Shown: positions 9,708 through 19,111 of the stretch, piece by piece
Numbering within the stretch: position 1 is the stretch's first letter
Layout of the letters: every line of letters starts with the position of its first letter
Source of the DNA: an uncultured Candidatus Melainabacteria bacterium
GTDB lineage: Bacteria; Cyanobacteriota; Vampirovibrionia; Gastranaerophilales; Gastranaerophilaceae
Direction: 5' to 3'
Assembly (NCBI GenBank): GCA_934754425.1
Contig: CAKVIN010000004.1
Location: forward strand, 65,393-129,392
DNA length: 64,000 bases
Notes under the pieces: generated by a model
Told to the model about the DNA's origin: nothing
The model's database searches: none
What the model saw: the letters and a program-made list of their open reading frames with translations, nothing else
Made by a program: the position numbers and the translations under genes

Positions 9708-10271
9708 ATGAGAAGATTTTTTATTACGGCTTTATTATTAATGTTAGTAGCTCCGGCATTTGCTGATAATGATTTATCTAAGCAAGCCGTAGCTTTTTAT
9801 AGTGATAACAATTATCAAAAAACAATGGATTTGATTCTCCAAATTGACGAAAAAGAACGCACGGCTCAAGATTGGCTAATCTTAGGTAATGTTTTGGAAG
9901 ATAAAGGTGAAAAAGAAAATGCTGTATTTATGTATCAAAAAGCAATTTCTGTAAATCACAAATACTACAAAGCTTATTATAATCTTGCCAACCATTATGC
10001 GCAAAATAATCAGTTTAATATGGCAATAGATAATTACAAAAAAGCCGCTTCTTTAAACAAAGAAAACCCGTTTGTATTCTACAATATGGCTTGCACATAT
10101 ATAAAAATGGGAAATCTAAATAAAGCAAAAACAAATCTGAATAAAGCAATTATGCTAAAATCAGATGTTCCAGATTTTCATTACAATTTGGCATACGTGT
10201 ACAAACAATTAAACAAGCCAAAATTAGCACAAACCTATCTCAACAATTACAATAAACTAATGGAAAGATAA
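9708..10271 (+). CDS. Secreted TPR-repeat protein
   Basis: 187 residues. A signal peptide (MRRFFITALLLMLVAPAFA, cleavage after AFA) is followed by about four tetratricopeptide repeats (from about 30 to 185), with typical W/G/A/P positions such as DWLILGNVLEDKGEKENAV and AYYNLANHYAQN. TPRs bind partner proteins; the partner is unknown. A TTG at 9702 would add two residues, but the -10 TATAAT at 9696-9701 places the mRNA start at the ATG, so 9708 is preferred. Likely periplasmic or envelope-located. Confidence 0.85.
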   Translation: MRRFFITALLLMLVAPAFADNDLSKQAVAFYSDNNYQKTMDLILQIDEKERTAQDWLILGNVLEDKGEKENAVFMYQKAISVNHKYYKAYYNLANHYAQNNQFNMAIDNYKKAASLNKENPFVFYNMACTYIKMGNLNKAKTNLNKAIMLKSDVPDFHYNLAYVYKQLNKPKLAQTYLNNYNKLMER

Positions 10272-10276
10272 AATCA

Positions 10277-10471
10277 TCAAGCAATATCATCCAATTCATC
10301 AGCCAATTCTAACTGTGTATCCAACACAACATCCAGTATTGTTCCAATAGCAGAAACTTCTCTACCTTTATCAAAATTTGCAGAACAATAATCTTTTGCA
10401 ATCTCTAATAAATCAATGCTACGTGTAATTTTTTCCTCAAGTAATAACACTTTTTTTAATATATTTTCCAT
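10277..10471 (-). CDS. Small acidic helical protein, hypothetical
   Basis: 64 residues starting MENILKKVLLLEEK, predicted as two helices, rich in Leu, Glu and Asp, ending LADELDDIA. Not recognised. An in-frame ATG at 10513 would give 78 residues, but it lies upstream of a perfect promoter (TTGACA, 17 bases, TATTAT) that ends 6 bases before the ATG at 10471. The shorter product is therefore chosen. Could be a small regulator; no partner is evident. It is convergent with the TPR gene, with stops only 5 bases apart. Confidence 0.7.
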   Translation of the reverse strand: MENILKKVLLLEEKITRSIDLLEIAKDYCSANFDKGREVSAIGTILDVVLDTQLELADELDDIA

Positions 10472-10477
10472 ACAAAT

Positions 10478-10506
10478 ATAATACAAGAATACATTTTTCT
10501 TGTCAA
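10478..10506 (-). promoter_or_regulatory. Leaderless-type promoter of the 10471 gene
   Basis: Reading the minus strand: consensus TTGACA (10501-10506), 17 bases, TATTAT (10478-10483), 6 bases, ATG. This decides the start of the downstream small gene. Confidence 0.82.
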
Positions 10507-10536
10507 TAATCATTGGAAAATATATTAAAAAATATA

Positions 10537-11424
10537 CTAATGTAGAATATTAGTTATTCCTGTTGTAATTAAGGCAACATTATATTTATCGGCTGTTTCT
10601 ACAACTTCTTTTGTTGCAGACGGAACGATAATTAGACCAATTCTGTTTTGAACTGCCGCATTAACATCATGTACTGTTAAAGGCATATCAGAAGCCATTA
10701 CAGACTCTTTTGCCATTTCACAAGAATAATTTAGTGCATACTCTACAAAAGAACCTTGTAGCCCTTGAGAAATAGCAGATGTTTTCAAATCTTTTGCGAT
10801 TACAATGGCTTGAGATTTTACGTGTTTTGCGACTTTCCAAGCAAAAACAGCATCCTCAATTTGTTCTACTGTTGGTTTTGTTTTAGAAACAACTTTAAAT
10901 GTATCTTTATCCAATTCGCTCAAATTTGGCGCTTGAACCAATGTTCCCAAAGGAGTTGTGTGAATTACATTTGATAAGTATTTTTTATATTCCTTTAATG
11001 GTGTATTGATTGTTACGTAACCAATATCATGCGTTTCCATAAACTCAATTGCATTTTTTGTAAATTTTGGAGCAACGATTATATTAGAATTTTTTAGCAT
11101 TTTAACAACGTCGCTATCAACTTCTGCTGACACAATCACGTTAGAATTCAAAAAATCTATCGGATTTCCATCTATTGCACTTAAAATTGCTTCTTCCAAT
11201 GATTTACCTAATGCAACGGCACAAATTCCTGTATTAGAAGTTGTAACAACTGCGTTCACGTCAAAAAATTCACTTATAACATTAAGCCCTCTTTCAATAC
11301 TCATAATATCAAGAAAAGAAAGCGGTTTGCTTGATGTATAATCTATCATCTTTTCATTTTTTTCTATACTTGCGGTTTGGTGACTGTTTGCACCGACTGT
11401 AATTTCAAATTCTTCTATGTTCAT
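10537..11424 (-). CDS. AICAR-transformylase-like protein lacking the catalytic Lys-His
   Basis: 295 residues resembling only the C-terminal AICARFT half of PurH (normally about 510 residues in total). Similarities in order: GANSHQ (like GENPHQ), KPLSFLDI, the Gly/Ala-rich segment at about 58-80, then FAWKVAKHVKSQAIVIAKD, ASDMPL and the C-terminal GLIIVPSATKEVVETADKYNVALITTGI. The family's catalytic KH-N-PCG stretch is replaced by TTSNTGIC, so Lys and His are missing, and the cyclohydrolase domain is absent. Formyl transfer is therefore doubtful; a regulatory or substrate-binding role, or a changed reaction, is possible. RBS AAAGGA. It lies downstream of the PBP1A gene with a gap of 68 bases. 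Confidence 0.7.
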   Translation of the reverse strand: MNIEEFEITVGANSHQTASIEKNEKMIDYTSSKPLSFLDIMSIERGLNVISEFFDVNAVVTTSNTGICAVALGKSLEEAILSAIDGNPIDFLNSNVIVSAEVDSDVVKMLKNSNIIVAPKFTKNAIEFMETHDIGYVTINTPLKEYKKYLSNVIHTTPLGTLVQAPNLSELDKDTFKVVSKTKPTVEQIEDAVFAWKVAKHVKSQAIVIAKDLKTSAISQGLQGSFVEYALNYSCEMAKESVMASDMPLTVHDVNAAVQNRIGLIIVPSATKEVVETADKYNVALITTGITNILH

Positions 11425-11492
11425 ATATTATCCTTTATTTTCTATTAATTTGAGCCCAGAATTTCTAAGTCACTTTCAATTTTCAACTTATA

Positions 11493-13646
11493 CTACTGAC
11501 CGACCGGAGCAGAAGTAACCGGAATCGGAGCATACTGCGGTTGAGGAGCTTCAGTTCTTTCAGATTTAACTTCTACTGTTGGTATTTCTTTTTTCTTAAT
11601 AGGAGTTAAAGTCTGTTGTAAAACTTCTGTCGGCTTTACCGGAGTTGGTTTTGGTGCAGCCGCTTCTTCCGATTTATTTTCTTTATCTTTTTCCTTTTCT
11701 TTATCCAAAGCTTTTTTTGCTTCACTTTGCGGAATAATAGAAACTCCCGATGCTTTAAACGGATTAAGAATAACTTCCGGATATTCAAAATCAGAATTGC
11801 CGTATGGAGCTGTTGCAACTGACATTACATCTTTCCAAATAAGCGCAGGAACAGTACCACCAGTGATTCCGCCCATTTGTGAGTTATCATCATTACCAAC
11901 CCAAACACCGGTTACAACATCTGGAGTGAAACCGATAAAGTAAGCATCTTTACTATCATCTGTCGTACCTGTTTTTCCGGCTGCAGGTTTACCAATGTTA
12001 GCGGCACGACCGGTACCATTTGTAATAACAGTTTTCATAATAGCAGTCATTGTTGCTGCAGTATTCAAATTCAAAACTTTGCTTGAACGAGCTTTTTTAG
12101 CTTCATAAAGAATAGTTCCTCTTGATGATTCAATTCTTTCTATTGCAAAAGGTTCAACTTTGAAACCGCCATTTGCAAATACGCCATACGCTCTTGTCAT
12201 TTCAAATAATTTTACACTGTTTGAACCAAGAGAGATTGTATAATCATATGGAATTGGAGTTGTAATTCCCATCACTCTTGCAAGCTGGATAACTGCTCTA
12301 ACTCCAACCGCTTCCATCAATCTTGCGGTACATACGTTTGAAGATACCATTAATGCTGTGTATAGAGGAATTGGACCACGATATTTGTTACCATAATTCT
12401 TTGGAGTCCAATCACCTGCTCTAAATGGCAAATCGTCAATCATATCATTAGGAGAGTATCCTTTTTCGATTGCTGCTGTATAAATAAACGGTTTAAACGC
12501 AGAACCTGATGGTCTTGAAGATTGCGTAACTCTATCATATTGGCTCTTTGTATAATCTTTACCACCTGCATAAACTAGAATTCTGCCATCTATAGGACTA
12601 AATGAAAATACGGCAGCCTGATTTTTATCTCTTGTTAATCCCCATGCTGCAAGGTTTTTCAAAATCGCTTCATTAGCTTTAACTTGAGCTTTGTAATCCA
12701 AAGTTGTAATTACTTTATAACCGCCGTTAACAATTTCATCTTCCGTAAATCCAAGTTTGTACATTTCTTTCATTACATAATCACAGAAATACGGAGCTTT
12801 ATTTGTTGCGTACATTGTAGGCATATTTGATAAAACAATTTCACTCGCTTTTGCTTTTTCGTAAGTGTCTTTGTCAATGTATCTCATTTTATACATTCTT
12901 AAAAGAACTTGATTTCTACGTTTCATTGCAAGTTTTTTGTTATTATATGGTGAATAAACAGAAGGTGCTTGTGGAAGCCCTGCAATTAAAGCCATTTCAG
13001 GAAGAGTTAATTGATTTAAATTTTTATTAAAGTATATTCTTGCAGCACCTTTTACACCATAAGCTCCAGAACCTAAGTAAACATTATTAAGATACATTTC
13101 TAAAATTTCATCTTTGCTTATAGTTTTCTCTATTTGCGCTGCAACTTGTAATTCTTTTATCTTTCTAGTGAATGTTTTTTCGTTAGACAAGAATAATATT
13201 CTTGATAATTGTTGCGTAATTGTACTTGCGCCTTGAACCACATGACCGGCTAACAAGTTTGCAACCATAGAACGACCCAAACCGATTAAGTCGTATCCGG
13301 GGTGACTGTAAAAATTCTTATCTTCTGTTGCAATAAGAGCTTTTACTAAAGTATCAGGAACTTCTTTAAGCGATACATTAGAATAAGTATACGCTGCAAA
13401 TGTTTTAATAACTTCACCATCTCCGGCACAAAAAGTTGTTACAATATTCGGCTTAAGCTTGTTCAAATTTTTAATTGGCGGCAATGACGTCAAATAAAGC
13501 TTCAAAGCAATCATGCCTGCCAACGCTACTCCCAGCGCAAAAACAATAAGTCCTGTAATAAACTTAAGCATTGGATTATCAATCATAACCCTTTTAGAAG
13601 AATAACTGTTTCTTTTTCTGTTCTTCGGAATATTATAATTTCCCAT
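11493..13646 (-). CDS. Class A penicillin-binding protein (PBP1A type)
   Basis: Builds and cross-links peptidoglycan. 717 residues: cytoplasmic basic N terminus, membrane helix at about 29-51, GT51 glycosyltransferase (about 75-250; EDKNFYSHPG, QGASTITQQ, KIKELQVA), linker, and transpeptidase with Ser382 and Lys385 (GSAFKP), SSN and KTGTTD. The C terminus (about 625-717) is a low-complexity Lys/Glu/Pro tail, ending in a Pro-rich stretch, probably disordered in the periplasm. The start ATG has AAAGGAT upstream. It sits divergent from the Fic gene. Confidence 0.95.
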   Translation of the reverse strand: MGNYNIPKNRKRNSYSSKRVMIDNPMLKFITGLIVFALGVALAGMIALKLYLTSLPPIKNLNKLKPNIVTTFCAGDGEVIKTFAAYTYSNVSLKEVPDTLVKALIATEDKNFYSHPGYDLIGLGRSMVANLLAGHVVQGASTITQQLSRILFLSNEKTFTRKIKELQVAAQIEKTISKDEILEMYLNNVYLGSGAYGVKGAARIYFNKNLNQLTLPEMALIAGLPQAPSVYSPYNNKKLAMKRRNQVLLRMYKMRYIDKDTYEKAKASEIVLSNMPTMYATNKAPYFCDYVMKEMYKLGFTEDEIVNGGYKVITTLDYKAQVKANEAILKNLAAWGLTRDKNQAAVFSFSPIDGRILVYAGGKDYTKSQYDRVTQSSRPSGSAFKPFIYTAAIEKGYSPNDMIDDLPFRAGDWTPKNYGNKYRGPIPLYTALMVSSNVCTARLMEAVGVRAVIQLARVMGITTPIPYDYTISLGSNSVKLFEMTRAYGVFANGGFKVEPFAIERIESSRGTILYEAKKARSSKVLNLNTAATMTAIMKTVITNGTGRAANIGKPAAGKTGTTDDSKDAYFIGFTPDVVTGVWVGNDDNSQMGGITGGTVPALIWKDVMSVATAPYGNSDFEYPEVILNPFKASGVSIIPQSEAKKALDKEKEKDKENKSEEAAAPKPTPVKPTEVLQQTLTPIKKKEIPTVEVKSERTEAPQPQYAPIPVTSAPVGQ

Positions 13647-13836
13647 TTACACAATCCTTTATTATTGATATTATCTCTCAATCCTAGTATTATTATTTTA
13701 TCAAATAAATATATATAATTAGTTTTTTGCAAAGTAATGTTAAGTTTTTTGACATATTTTAATACATACTGTTGCACGAAAAATCGATAAAACACTCTTA
13801 ATCTGTGGTACAATGTCATAGTAGAGGTGTTAATTA

Positions 13837-14583
13837 ATGTATAAGAATCGTTTTAAGGAAATAGATGGATTAAAATCCAAAATAAATACATTCAGACCAT
13901 TAACTGACGATATTTTAAAACAAATTCAAGAATATTATAAAATAGGACTTACGTATTCTTCTAATGCATTAGAAGGTAATACATTGGATTTAGCAGAAAC
14001 GAAAGTTGTTATAGAAGATGGTTTAACAATAAATGGTAAACCAATGAAGGATCATTTAGAAACAATTGGACACGCTTCTGCATTCAATAAATTGTTGGAA
14101 ATTGCACAATCAGATACTATCACAGAGGATGATATCAAACTTTTACACAAAATATTTTATGCGAAAATTGATTTAGATAATGCCGGAAATTATAGACAAA
14201 AGCCGGTTATAGTTACCGGTGCGGATGTTGATTTCCCACTGCCTAAAGAATTGGATAACAGAATGAAAGAATTTATTGCAAAAATTCCGGAGCTCAAGCG
14301 AGAATTACATCCGGTTGCATATGCAGCAATGATTCATGCTCTTTTTGTTAATATTCATCCCTTTATTGATGGTAATGGAAGAGTTGCAAGATTAATTATG
14401 AACTTAGCCCTATTACAATCAGGTTACAATATAACAATCATTCCACCAGTGGTTCGTGCAGATTATATACGAACTTTGCAGGATTCAAATCACGGTAATT
14501 TTGAACCATTTATAAATTTTATTTCAGAAATGGTACTTGAATCACAAAAAGAATATTTGAGAATAATTGAAAGATTGCAATAA
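13837..14583 (+). CDS. Fic-family AMP-transferase-like protein
   Basis: 248 residues. Fic proteins usually transfer AMP from ATP to a target hydroxyl. The catalytic motif HPFIDGNGRVAR begins at His174 and fits HxFx(D/E)GNGRxxR. An N-terminal inhibitory helix motif is present, Ser42-x-x-x-Glu46-Gly47, as in class II Fic enzymes that regulate themselves. No antitoxin gene precedes it, consistent with intramolecular inhibition. A -10 (TACAAT, 13809-13814) and an AGAGGTG ribosome-binding site lie just upstream. Target is unknown. Confidence 0.9.
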   Translation: MYKNRFKEIDGLKSKINTFRPLTDDILKQIQEYYKIGLTYSSNALEGNTLDLAETKVVIEDGLTINGKPMKDHLETIGHASAFNKLLEIAQSDTITEDDIKLLHKIFYAKIDLDNAGNYRQKPVIVTGADVDFPLPKELDNRMKEFIAKIPELKRELHPVAYAAMIHALFVNIHPFIDGNGRVARLIMNLALLQSGYNITIIPPVVRADYIRTLQDSNHGNFEPFINFISEMVLESQKEYLRIIERLQ

Positions 14584-14622
14584 TTTTAAGTTATATATTG
14601 TAATAAACAAAAGGATTCAACA

Positions 14623-15021
14623 ATGTCACTATTTAGTTTTCTAACTGTTCTTAAAAATGAATTTTTATCATATTTTGTTCCAGAAAAAATGGAGTATAAA
14701 ATTACAGGCAAATGCTTGAAATGTGGTAAATGTTGCCGTTATATGTATAGTTTTGATACATACACAACCACTGATTTTAAGATTATGCAATTTTTGTTTC
14801 CTGCATACAAAAGGTTTTATATCCGTGGAAAAGACGAAGAAGGTAATTTAATTTTTGCGTGCAAATATGTTACTGACGAAGGGCTCTGTTCCGTTTATGA
14901 CAAACGATTAAAAATGTGTCGAAATTATCCGGCTAAGAAAATTTCTTACCCTGGGAAATTACACAAAGGATGTGGCTTCAAAGTTGAAGACAAAAGTTTT
15001 AAGAGTTACTTAGATAAATAA
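14623..15021 (+). CDS. YkgJ/UPF0153-type Cys-rich metal-binding protein
   Basis: 132 residues with the family's cysteine pattern: GKCLKCGKCCRY at about 28-38, CKYVTDEGLCSVYDKRLKMCRNYP in the middle and a final GCGF. Members are thought to bind Zn or an Fe-S cluster; function is not known in detail. A short N-terminal hydrophobic stretch (SLFSFLTVLKNEFLSYF) could be amphipathic. RBS AAAGGA. It follows the Fic gene by 39 bases and may be cotranscribed. Confidence 0.8.
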   Translation: MSLFSFLTVLKNEFLSYFVPEKMEYKITGKCLKCGKCCRYMYSFDTYTTTDFKIMQFLFPAYKRFYIRGKDEEGNLIFACKYVTDEGLCSVYDKRLKMCRNYPAKKISYPGKLHKGCGFKVEDKSFKSYLDK

Positions 15022-15038
15022 CCTATCTTTTCTGATTT

Positions 15039-15488
15039 CTATCTAAATTCATTTGGTTGGAATTTTGTAAAATTATTCAAATATCCACCAATCGGAAGCA
15101 TTGTATCAGTTCTATCATACATTTCTTGAGGCACCATTCTTGCTTTTTCTTGAGCTTCAATTCTTGCATTATAGTCACTATTTTGTTGATATTGTTTTAC
15201 TTTTAATTGCTGATAACAACTTAATTGTTGATCAACGTCATTCATAGCACGACATTCTTCAATGCCTTTTTCAAATTCTACTCTTCTTTTATACCAATAA
15301 GCCGATGTTTCATTAAATTTACCCAAACCTCTAGGCTCAGGTGCATCAATATAATTTGATGGAACAAAATTTTTCCATTGAGGTTCATTTATTCCGTCAA
15401 GTTGAACTGTTTCATCAGCAATTACAACAGATGTTGTAATCATAAAAGCTAATAATATAAAAGTTTTTAGAGCAAGAATCTTTTTCAT
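15039..15488 (-). CDS. Secreted protein of unknown function
   Basis: 149 residues from the ATG at 15488, which has AAAGGAAA upstream; a TTG one codon earlier is less likely. Signal peptide of about 25 residues (KKILALKTFILLAFMITTSVVIA). The mature part has a Cys pair (EECRAMNDVDQQLSCYQ) that could form a disulfide, surrounded by a Gln/Glu-rich helical region. Not recognised. It lies 30 bases downstream of the histidine-kinase gene and may be its last operon partner. Confidence 0.7.
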   Translation of the reverse strand: MKKILALKTFILLAFMITTSVVIADETVQLDGINEPQWKNFVPSNYIDAPEPRGLGKFNETSAYWYKRRVEFEKGIEECRAMNDVDQQLSCYQQLKVKQYQQNSDYNARIEAQEKARMVPQEMYDRTDTMLPIGGYLNNFTKFQPNEFR

Positions 15489-15520
15489 CAAATTTCCTTT
15501 TTTATTAAATTATATCATAT

Positions 15521-17194
15521 CTATCTAAAATCGGCTATATGTAAGAATACTTTTACGCAAAAACCACATTCTTCATTAGAATACAACCTGATTTCTCCGT
15601 TCATCGCTTCAACTAAACCTTTTACAATAAACAAGCCAAGCCCCGTTCCACGAGTTGTTCTGGTTGTAGAATCATCAACCCGAGTAAATTTGTCAAACAA
15701 AGTTTTTAATTTTTCTCTCGGAATAACATCATAATCATTTTGAACGCTTACAACAAGCATATCTTCTTGTATTTGATAATCTAATGTTATCGGAGAATCC
15801 TCTTTTGAATATTTGATTGCATTTTCAATAAGGTTAACAAAAACTTGTTCTATTCTGTCATTATCAGCCAAAACTTCAATATTACAATCCTCAAGATTGT
15901 TAATGATTTCTTTATTTGCATCATTTTTAATAAGTAAAATAGAATTTTCAATAACAGTATTAATCGGAATGTTTGTAATATTTACGTTTAACTTTGCACC
16001 TTCAATATCAGGAATAACAAGTAAATCCTCAATCATACGTCTTAATCTTTCAGATTGTTTTTTAATAATTTTTAAAGACTTTTGCCTTGTAGCTTCGTCT
16101 ATTTGAATATCTTGTCTTAAAAGTCTTGAAGTATAACCTAAAATACTTGTTAACGGAGTTCTAAACTCGTGGCTAACTGTATCAATCATATTCGAACGAA
16201 ATTCATTAACTTGTTTTAATTCTTTATTTTTCTTCTTTAATTGAATATATGATTTATGAATTTGGTTAACCATTCTATTAAACTCTGTTCCCAAAAAGAC
16301 AATTTCAAAAGGAGTAAATATATTTGTCAATAATCTTATTCTGCGTTCATAGTTTCCTTTTGATATCGCAATAATTGCCTTGAAAAGCTGACGGATATTA
16401 ATATACAAGTATGATGTATATAATCCAACAACAAAGAACACAGTTAACATAGTCAATAGTATTGAAACAATGATTTTATCACGGTTATAGTCTATAGCAT
16501 GTTTTGTTATAGCTTTTGTTGTATTTACTATTATTAAAACATCAGGATTGCTCTTCTTTAAATACACTAACGGTTGATTTTTTGTATCACCATAAACTGT
16601 AGCTTTGTTATCTTCAAGTTTTTTAGGTAATTGAGAAATACTTTTATTATAACCATCATTTGTATAATTGCTTGATGCAACCAAATTGTTATCTACAATT
16701 ACATATATTTGTCGTTTATCATCATTTAAAGTTTTAAATAAATTTTTCTTTAAACTATTCAAATCCAATACAGCAACCAATGACCTGCCATCTTTAAGTT
16801 TTCGACTAAATACCGCATAATCATCTTCAATACTGTATACTTTATATCTTTCAAGTTGACTATCCTTAACTACAGTAAGTTCTTTGTAAAAATGAAGCTC
16901 TTTCATCAAAGAATCTAAATATTTTTGTTCCTGCTCAGGAGATTTATAATATTCTAAAGTCGTAATAATTTGTGCAAGTTCATTATTAATTGAATGTTCA
17001 AAAACATCAATTTCTTCCGACACAATATTTGCAACCATTGTTGCCGCAGAGCGTAACTGCGCCCTATTTGACTGCTGATTGATATTACTAATAATAATAC
17101 CGCTCACAGTCATCGGAATAAGTACCGCAAAAAATATTACGATAATTATTTGTTCAGCTATTTTTAAACGTCTTTTGCTAAAAAATTGTACCAC
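15521..17194 (-). CDS. Membrane sensor histidine kinase
   Basis: 557 residues. Membrane helices at about 15-35 and 240-265 enclose a periplasmic sensor of about 200 residues; then HAMP (about 270-325), HisKA with phospho-acceptor His342 (SHEFRTPLTSILGY) and a HATPase domain (N box EQVFVNLIENAIKYS, G box GTGLGLFIVKG). It should phosphorylate the response regulator encoded just upstream. The start is GTG at 17194 with only a weak ribosome-binding site. The gap to the regulator gene holds a heptamer repeat element. Signal is unknown. Confidence 0.9.
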   Translation of the reverse strand: MVQFFSKRRLKIAEQIIIVIFFAVLIPMTVSGIIISNINQQSNRAQLRSAATMVANIVSEEIDVFEHSINNELAQIITTLEYYKSPEQEQKYLDSLMKELHFYKELTVVKDSQLERYKVYSIEDDYAVFSRKLKDGRSLVAVLDLNSLKKNLFKTLNDDKRQIYVIVDNNLVASSNYTNDGYNKSISQLPKKLEDNKATVYGDTKNQPLVYLKKSNPDVLIIVNTTKAITKHAIDYNRDKIIVSILLTMLTVFFVVGLYTSYLYINIRQLFKAIIAISKGNYERRIRLLTNIFTPFEIVFLGTEFNRMVNQIHKSYIQLKKKNKELKQVNEFRSNMIDTVSHEFRTPLTSILGYTSRLLRQDIQIDEATRQKSLKIIKKQSERLRRMIEDLLVIPDIEGAKLNVNITNIPINTVIENSILLIKNDANKEIINNLEDCNIEVLADNDRIEQVFVNLIENAIKYSKEDSPITLDYQIQEDMLVVSVQNDYDVIPREKLKTLFDKFTRVDDSTTRTTRGTGLGLFIVKGLVEAMNGEIRLYSNEECGFCVKVFLHIADFR

Positions 17195-17237
17195 TTATGT
17201 TTCACACTTATTTTGTAATTCCAAACTTTTTATTAGA

Positions 17238-17324
17238 GTTGAAAGTGGAAAGTGTACAGTGGAAAATTATTTAAAATAATATCTAAAAAATTTTCCATTT
17301 TCAACTTTCATCTTTCCATTTTTA
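17238..17324. repeat. Heptamer repeat element with inverted arms (family C)
   Basis: Left arm 17238-17268 is made of 7-base units such as GTTGAAA and GTGGAAA. Right arm 17289-17324 holds the reverse-complement type (TTTCAAC, TTTCCAT). The arms could pair in the mRNA between the regulator and kinase genes. Confidence 0.7.
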
Positions 17325-18032
17325 AGATTCTCCAAATGGAGTTAACTTATATCCAACATTTGTAACAGTATGTAAGTACTTAGGATTTTTAGAATCCGGT
17401 TCGATTTTGTTTCTTAAAGCACCAACGTGAACTCTTAACATTCTTACATCTTCATCACTACTATAACCCCAAACTTCTTCCAGCAATGTTGCAAGTGTTA
17501 CCGGTTTATTAAAATGTTGCATTAAACAATACAAAATTTCAAATTCTGTTGGCGTAAGTTTCATTTTTTTATTAAGAACAACTGTTTCTAAAGTATCAGG
17601 AAGAATTTCAATTTCTCCAACTTCTAAAATTTCGTTAGAAGTTAAAGTTTCTTCTTGTGGCTGATTTCGTCTTAATAAAACACGAATTCTTAAAAGAACT
17701 TCTTGTATATCAAATGGTTTTACTAAATAATCATCCGCACCACTATCAAATCCACTTGTCTTATCGCCAATTGTTCCTTTTGCCGTAAGCATTAAAATTG
17801 GAACATTAATTTTTGCCTGACGAATATTTTTGCAAACATCAAACCCATTCATTTTAGGCATCATAACATCAAGCAAAATTAAATCATATTTGTTATTAAG
17901 AGCTTTGTTTAACCCTTCCATCCCATCAGAAGCGGTATCAACAAAATATCCGCTTGATGAAATATCAAATTCCAACAAATCTCTAATTTCTGTATCATCG
18001 TCAACAATTAATATTCTTTTCTTTTCAAGCAT
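17322..18032 (-). CDS. OmpR/PhoB-family response regulator
   Basis: 236 residues. Receiver domain with acidic pocket D11-D13, phospho-acceptor Asp55 (LILLDVMMPK), Thr in LMLTAKG and Lys in DYLVKPF; C-terminal winged helix (about 135-232, LTPTEFEILYCLM, VDVRMLRVHVGALRNKIE-like region). Very strong ribosome-binding site GGGAGG 6 bases before the ATG. It starts 3 bases after the tsaB stop and is followed by its likely kinase partner. Confidence 0.93.
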   Translation of the reverse strand: MLEKKRILIVDDDTEIRDLLEFDISSSGYFVDTASDGMEGLNKALNNKYDLILLDVMMPKMNGFDVCKNIRQAKINVPILMLTAKGTIGDKTSGFDSGADDYLVKPFDIQEVLLRIRVLLRRNQPQEETLTSNEILEVGEIEILPDTLETVVLNKKMKLTPTEFEILYCLMQHFNKPVTLATLLEEVWGYSSDEDVRMLRVHVGALRNKIEPDSKNPKYLHTVTNVGYKLTPFGES

Positions 18033-18035
18033 ATA

Positions 18036-18650
18036 TTACCTCCCAAATACAGGTGGCGGCTGAATATATAGAGGTTTCAGCTTTCTCCAATTTGTTTCAT
18101 CTTTTGTTAAACCAATCTTTGCAAGAATTTCTCCGATTGGATACTCTCCCTGCTGATAAGATATTGCGCTTTCAGCATTTTGAGCTAATCTTTCTAACAA
18201 ACTATTATCAGTGACAACTTTTCTACCTTTAACAAGTTCATCAACTTTTTCTAACTCAACAGCACCTAAAATTTCACCATCAAAAACATAAGCTTTGTTT
18301 TTTCTGGCATCTAATACAACTAAATCATCCTCGCCTAAAATTTTTGATAAAATTTCAAGAGAAGAAACTCCAACTGCTTTTATATCAAGTTGTTGTGCTA
18401 AAACCCTTGCAACAGTTGTACAAGCTCTTATTCCGGTAAAACTTCCGGGGCCAATATCCGTTACAATCATATCAATATCTTTTGGAGTTAAACCTTCATT
18501 CTTTAAAATATCCACAATTGTTGATATCAAATACGCTGAATGATAATTCTTTCCATCAGACAAAATTGTTTTGCTTTTAAGAACTTTGTCGTCTTCTGCA
18601 AGCGTTATGTACGTTTTATCCAGACATGTGTCAAAAGCTAATATTTTCAA
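18036..18650 (-). CDS. tsaB: tRNA t6A biosynthesis protein TsaB
   Basis: TsaB dimerises with TsaD to make threonylcarbamoyl-adenosine at position 37 of ANN-decoding tRNAs. 204 residues, usual for the family. Motifs: MKILAFDT, GPGSFTGIRACTTVARVLA, VVLDARKNKAYV. The start is TTG at 18650, overlapping the tsaE stop in the string TTGA, with AAGGATTAG upstream. Next to tsaE, its functional partner. Confidence 0.92.
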   Translation of the reverse strand: MKILAFDTCLDKTYITLAEDDKVLKSKTILSDGKNYHSAYLISTIVDILKNEGLTPKDIDMIVTDIGPGSFTGIRACTTVARVLAQQLDIKAVGVSSLEILSKILGEDDLVVLDARKNKAYVFDGEILGAVELEKVDELVKGRKVVTDNSLLERLAQNAESAISYQQGEYPIGEILAKIGLTKDETNWRKLKPLYIQPPPVFGR

Positions 18651-19111
18651 TTTTCTAATCCTTCTATAACTTTTTTATCTTTTTCTCCAATAGCTTTGAA
18701 TTCATAAATTCTGCTATCATCATCGTCATATGTTACATTAATTTCAATTCTCTCAAACGGAAGTTCGCCTTGAGAAAATTCTGCCCACTCAACAAATGTG
18801 ATTTTTCTGCCGGTTGAATATTCTCTGAGTTCATCCGTAATTGTTTTAATGCCGGTGTTTTCAAGTCTGTATAAATCAAAATGATACACAGGAATTGATG
18901 CACTATGATATTCATTTAGGATAACAAAACTCGGACTTGTAACTTTTTCTTTTATTCCAAGAGCTTCTGCAACCAGTTTTACAAATGCAGTTTTTCCGGC
19001 TCCAATTTCTCCGAATAAATTAACAAAACAGCCTTCGTCTTTAACAAGGTTTGCAAATTTGTAAGCTAAATTTTTAGTTTCCTCTAATGATTTACATTTT
19101 TGTTTATACAT
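18647..19111 (-). CDS. tsaE: tRNA t6A biosynthesis ATPase TsaE
   Basis: Small ATPase that drives the TsaB-TsaD cycle. 154 residues, with Walker A GEIGAGKT, Walker B-like region VYHFDLYRL and WAEF downstream. GGAAGGAACAGGGT before the ATG fits a ribosome-binding site. It overlaps the upstream GGDEF gene by 28 bases and tsaB by 4, so translation is probably coupled. Confidence 0.93.
   Translation of the reverse strand: MYKQKCKSLEETKNLAYKFANLVKDEGCFVNLFGEIGAGKTAFVKLVAEALGIKEKVTSPSFVILNEYHSASIPVYHFDLYRLENTGIKTITDELREYSTGRKITFVEWAEFSQGELPFERIEINVTYDDDDSRIYEFKAIGEKDKKVIEGLEN

Noticed and set aside
13583..13819. Minus-strand frame of 78 codons upstream of PBP1A
   Set aside because: It overlaps the PBP1A start and the Fic promoter, has a composition typical of AT-rich noncoding DNA and no ribosome-binding site.
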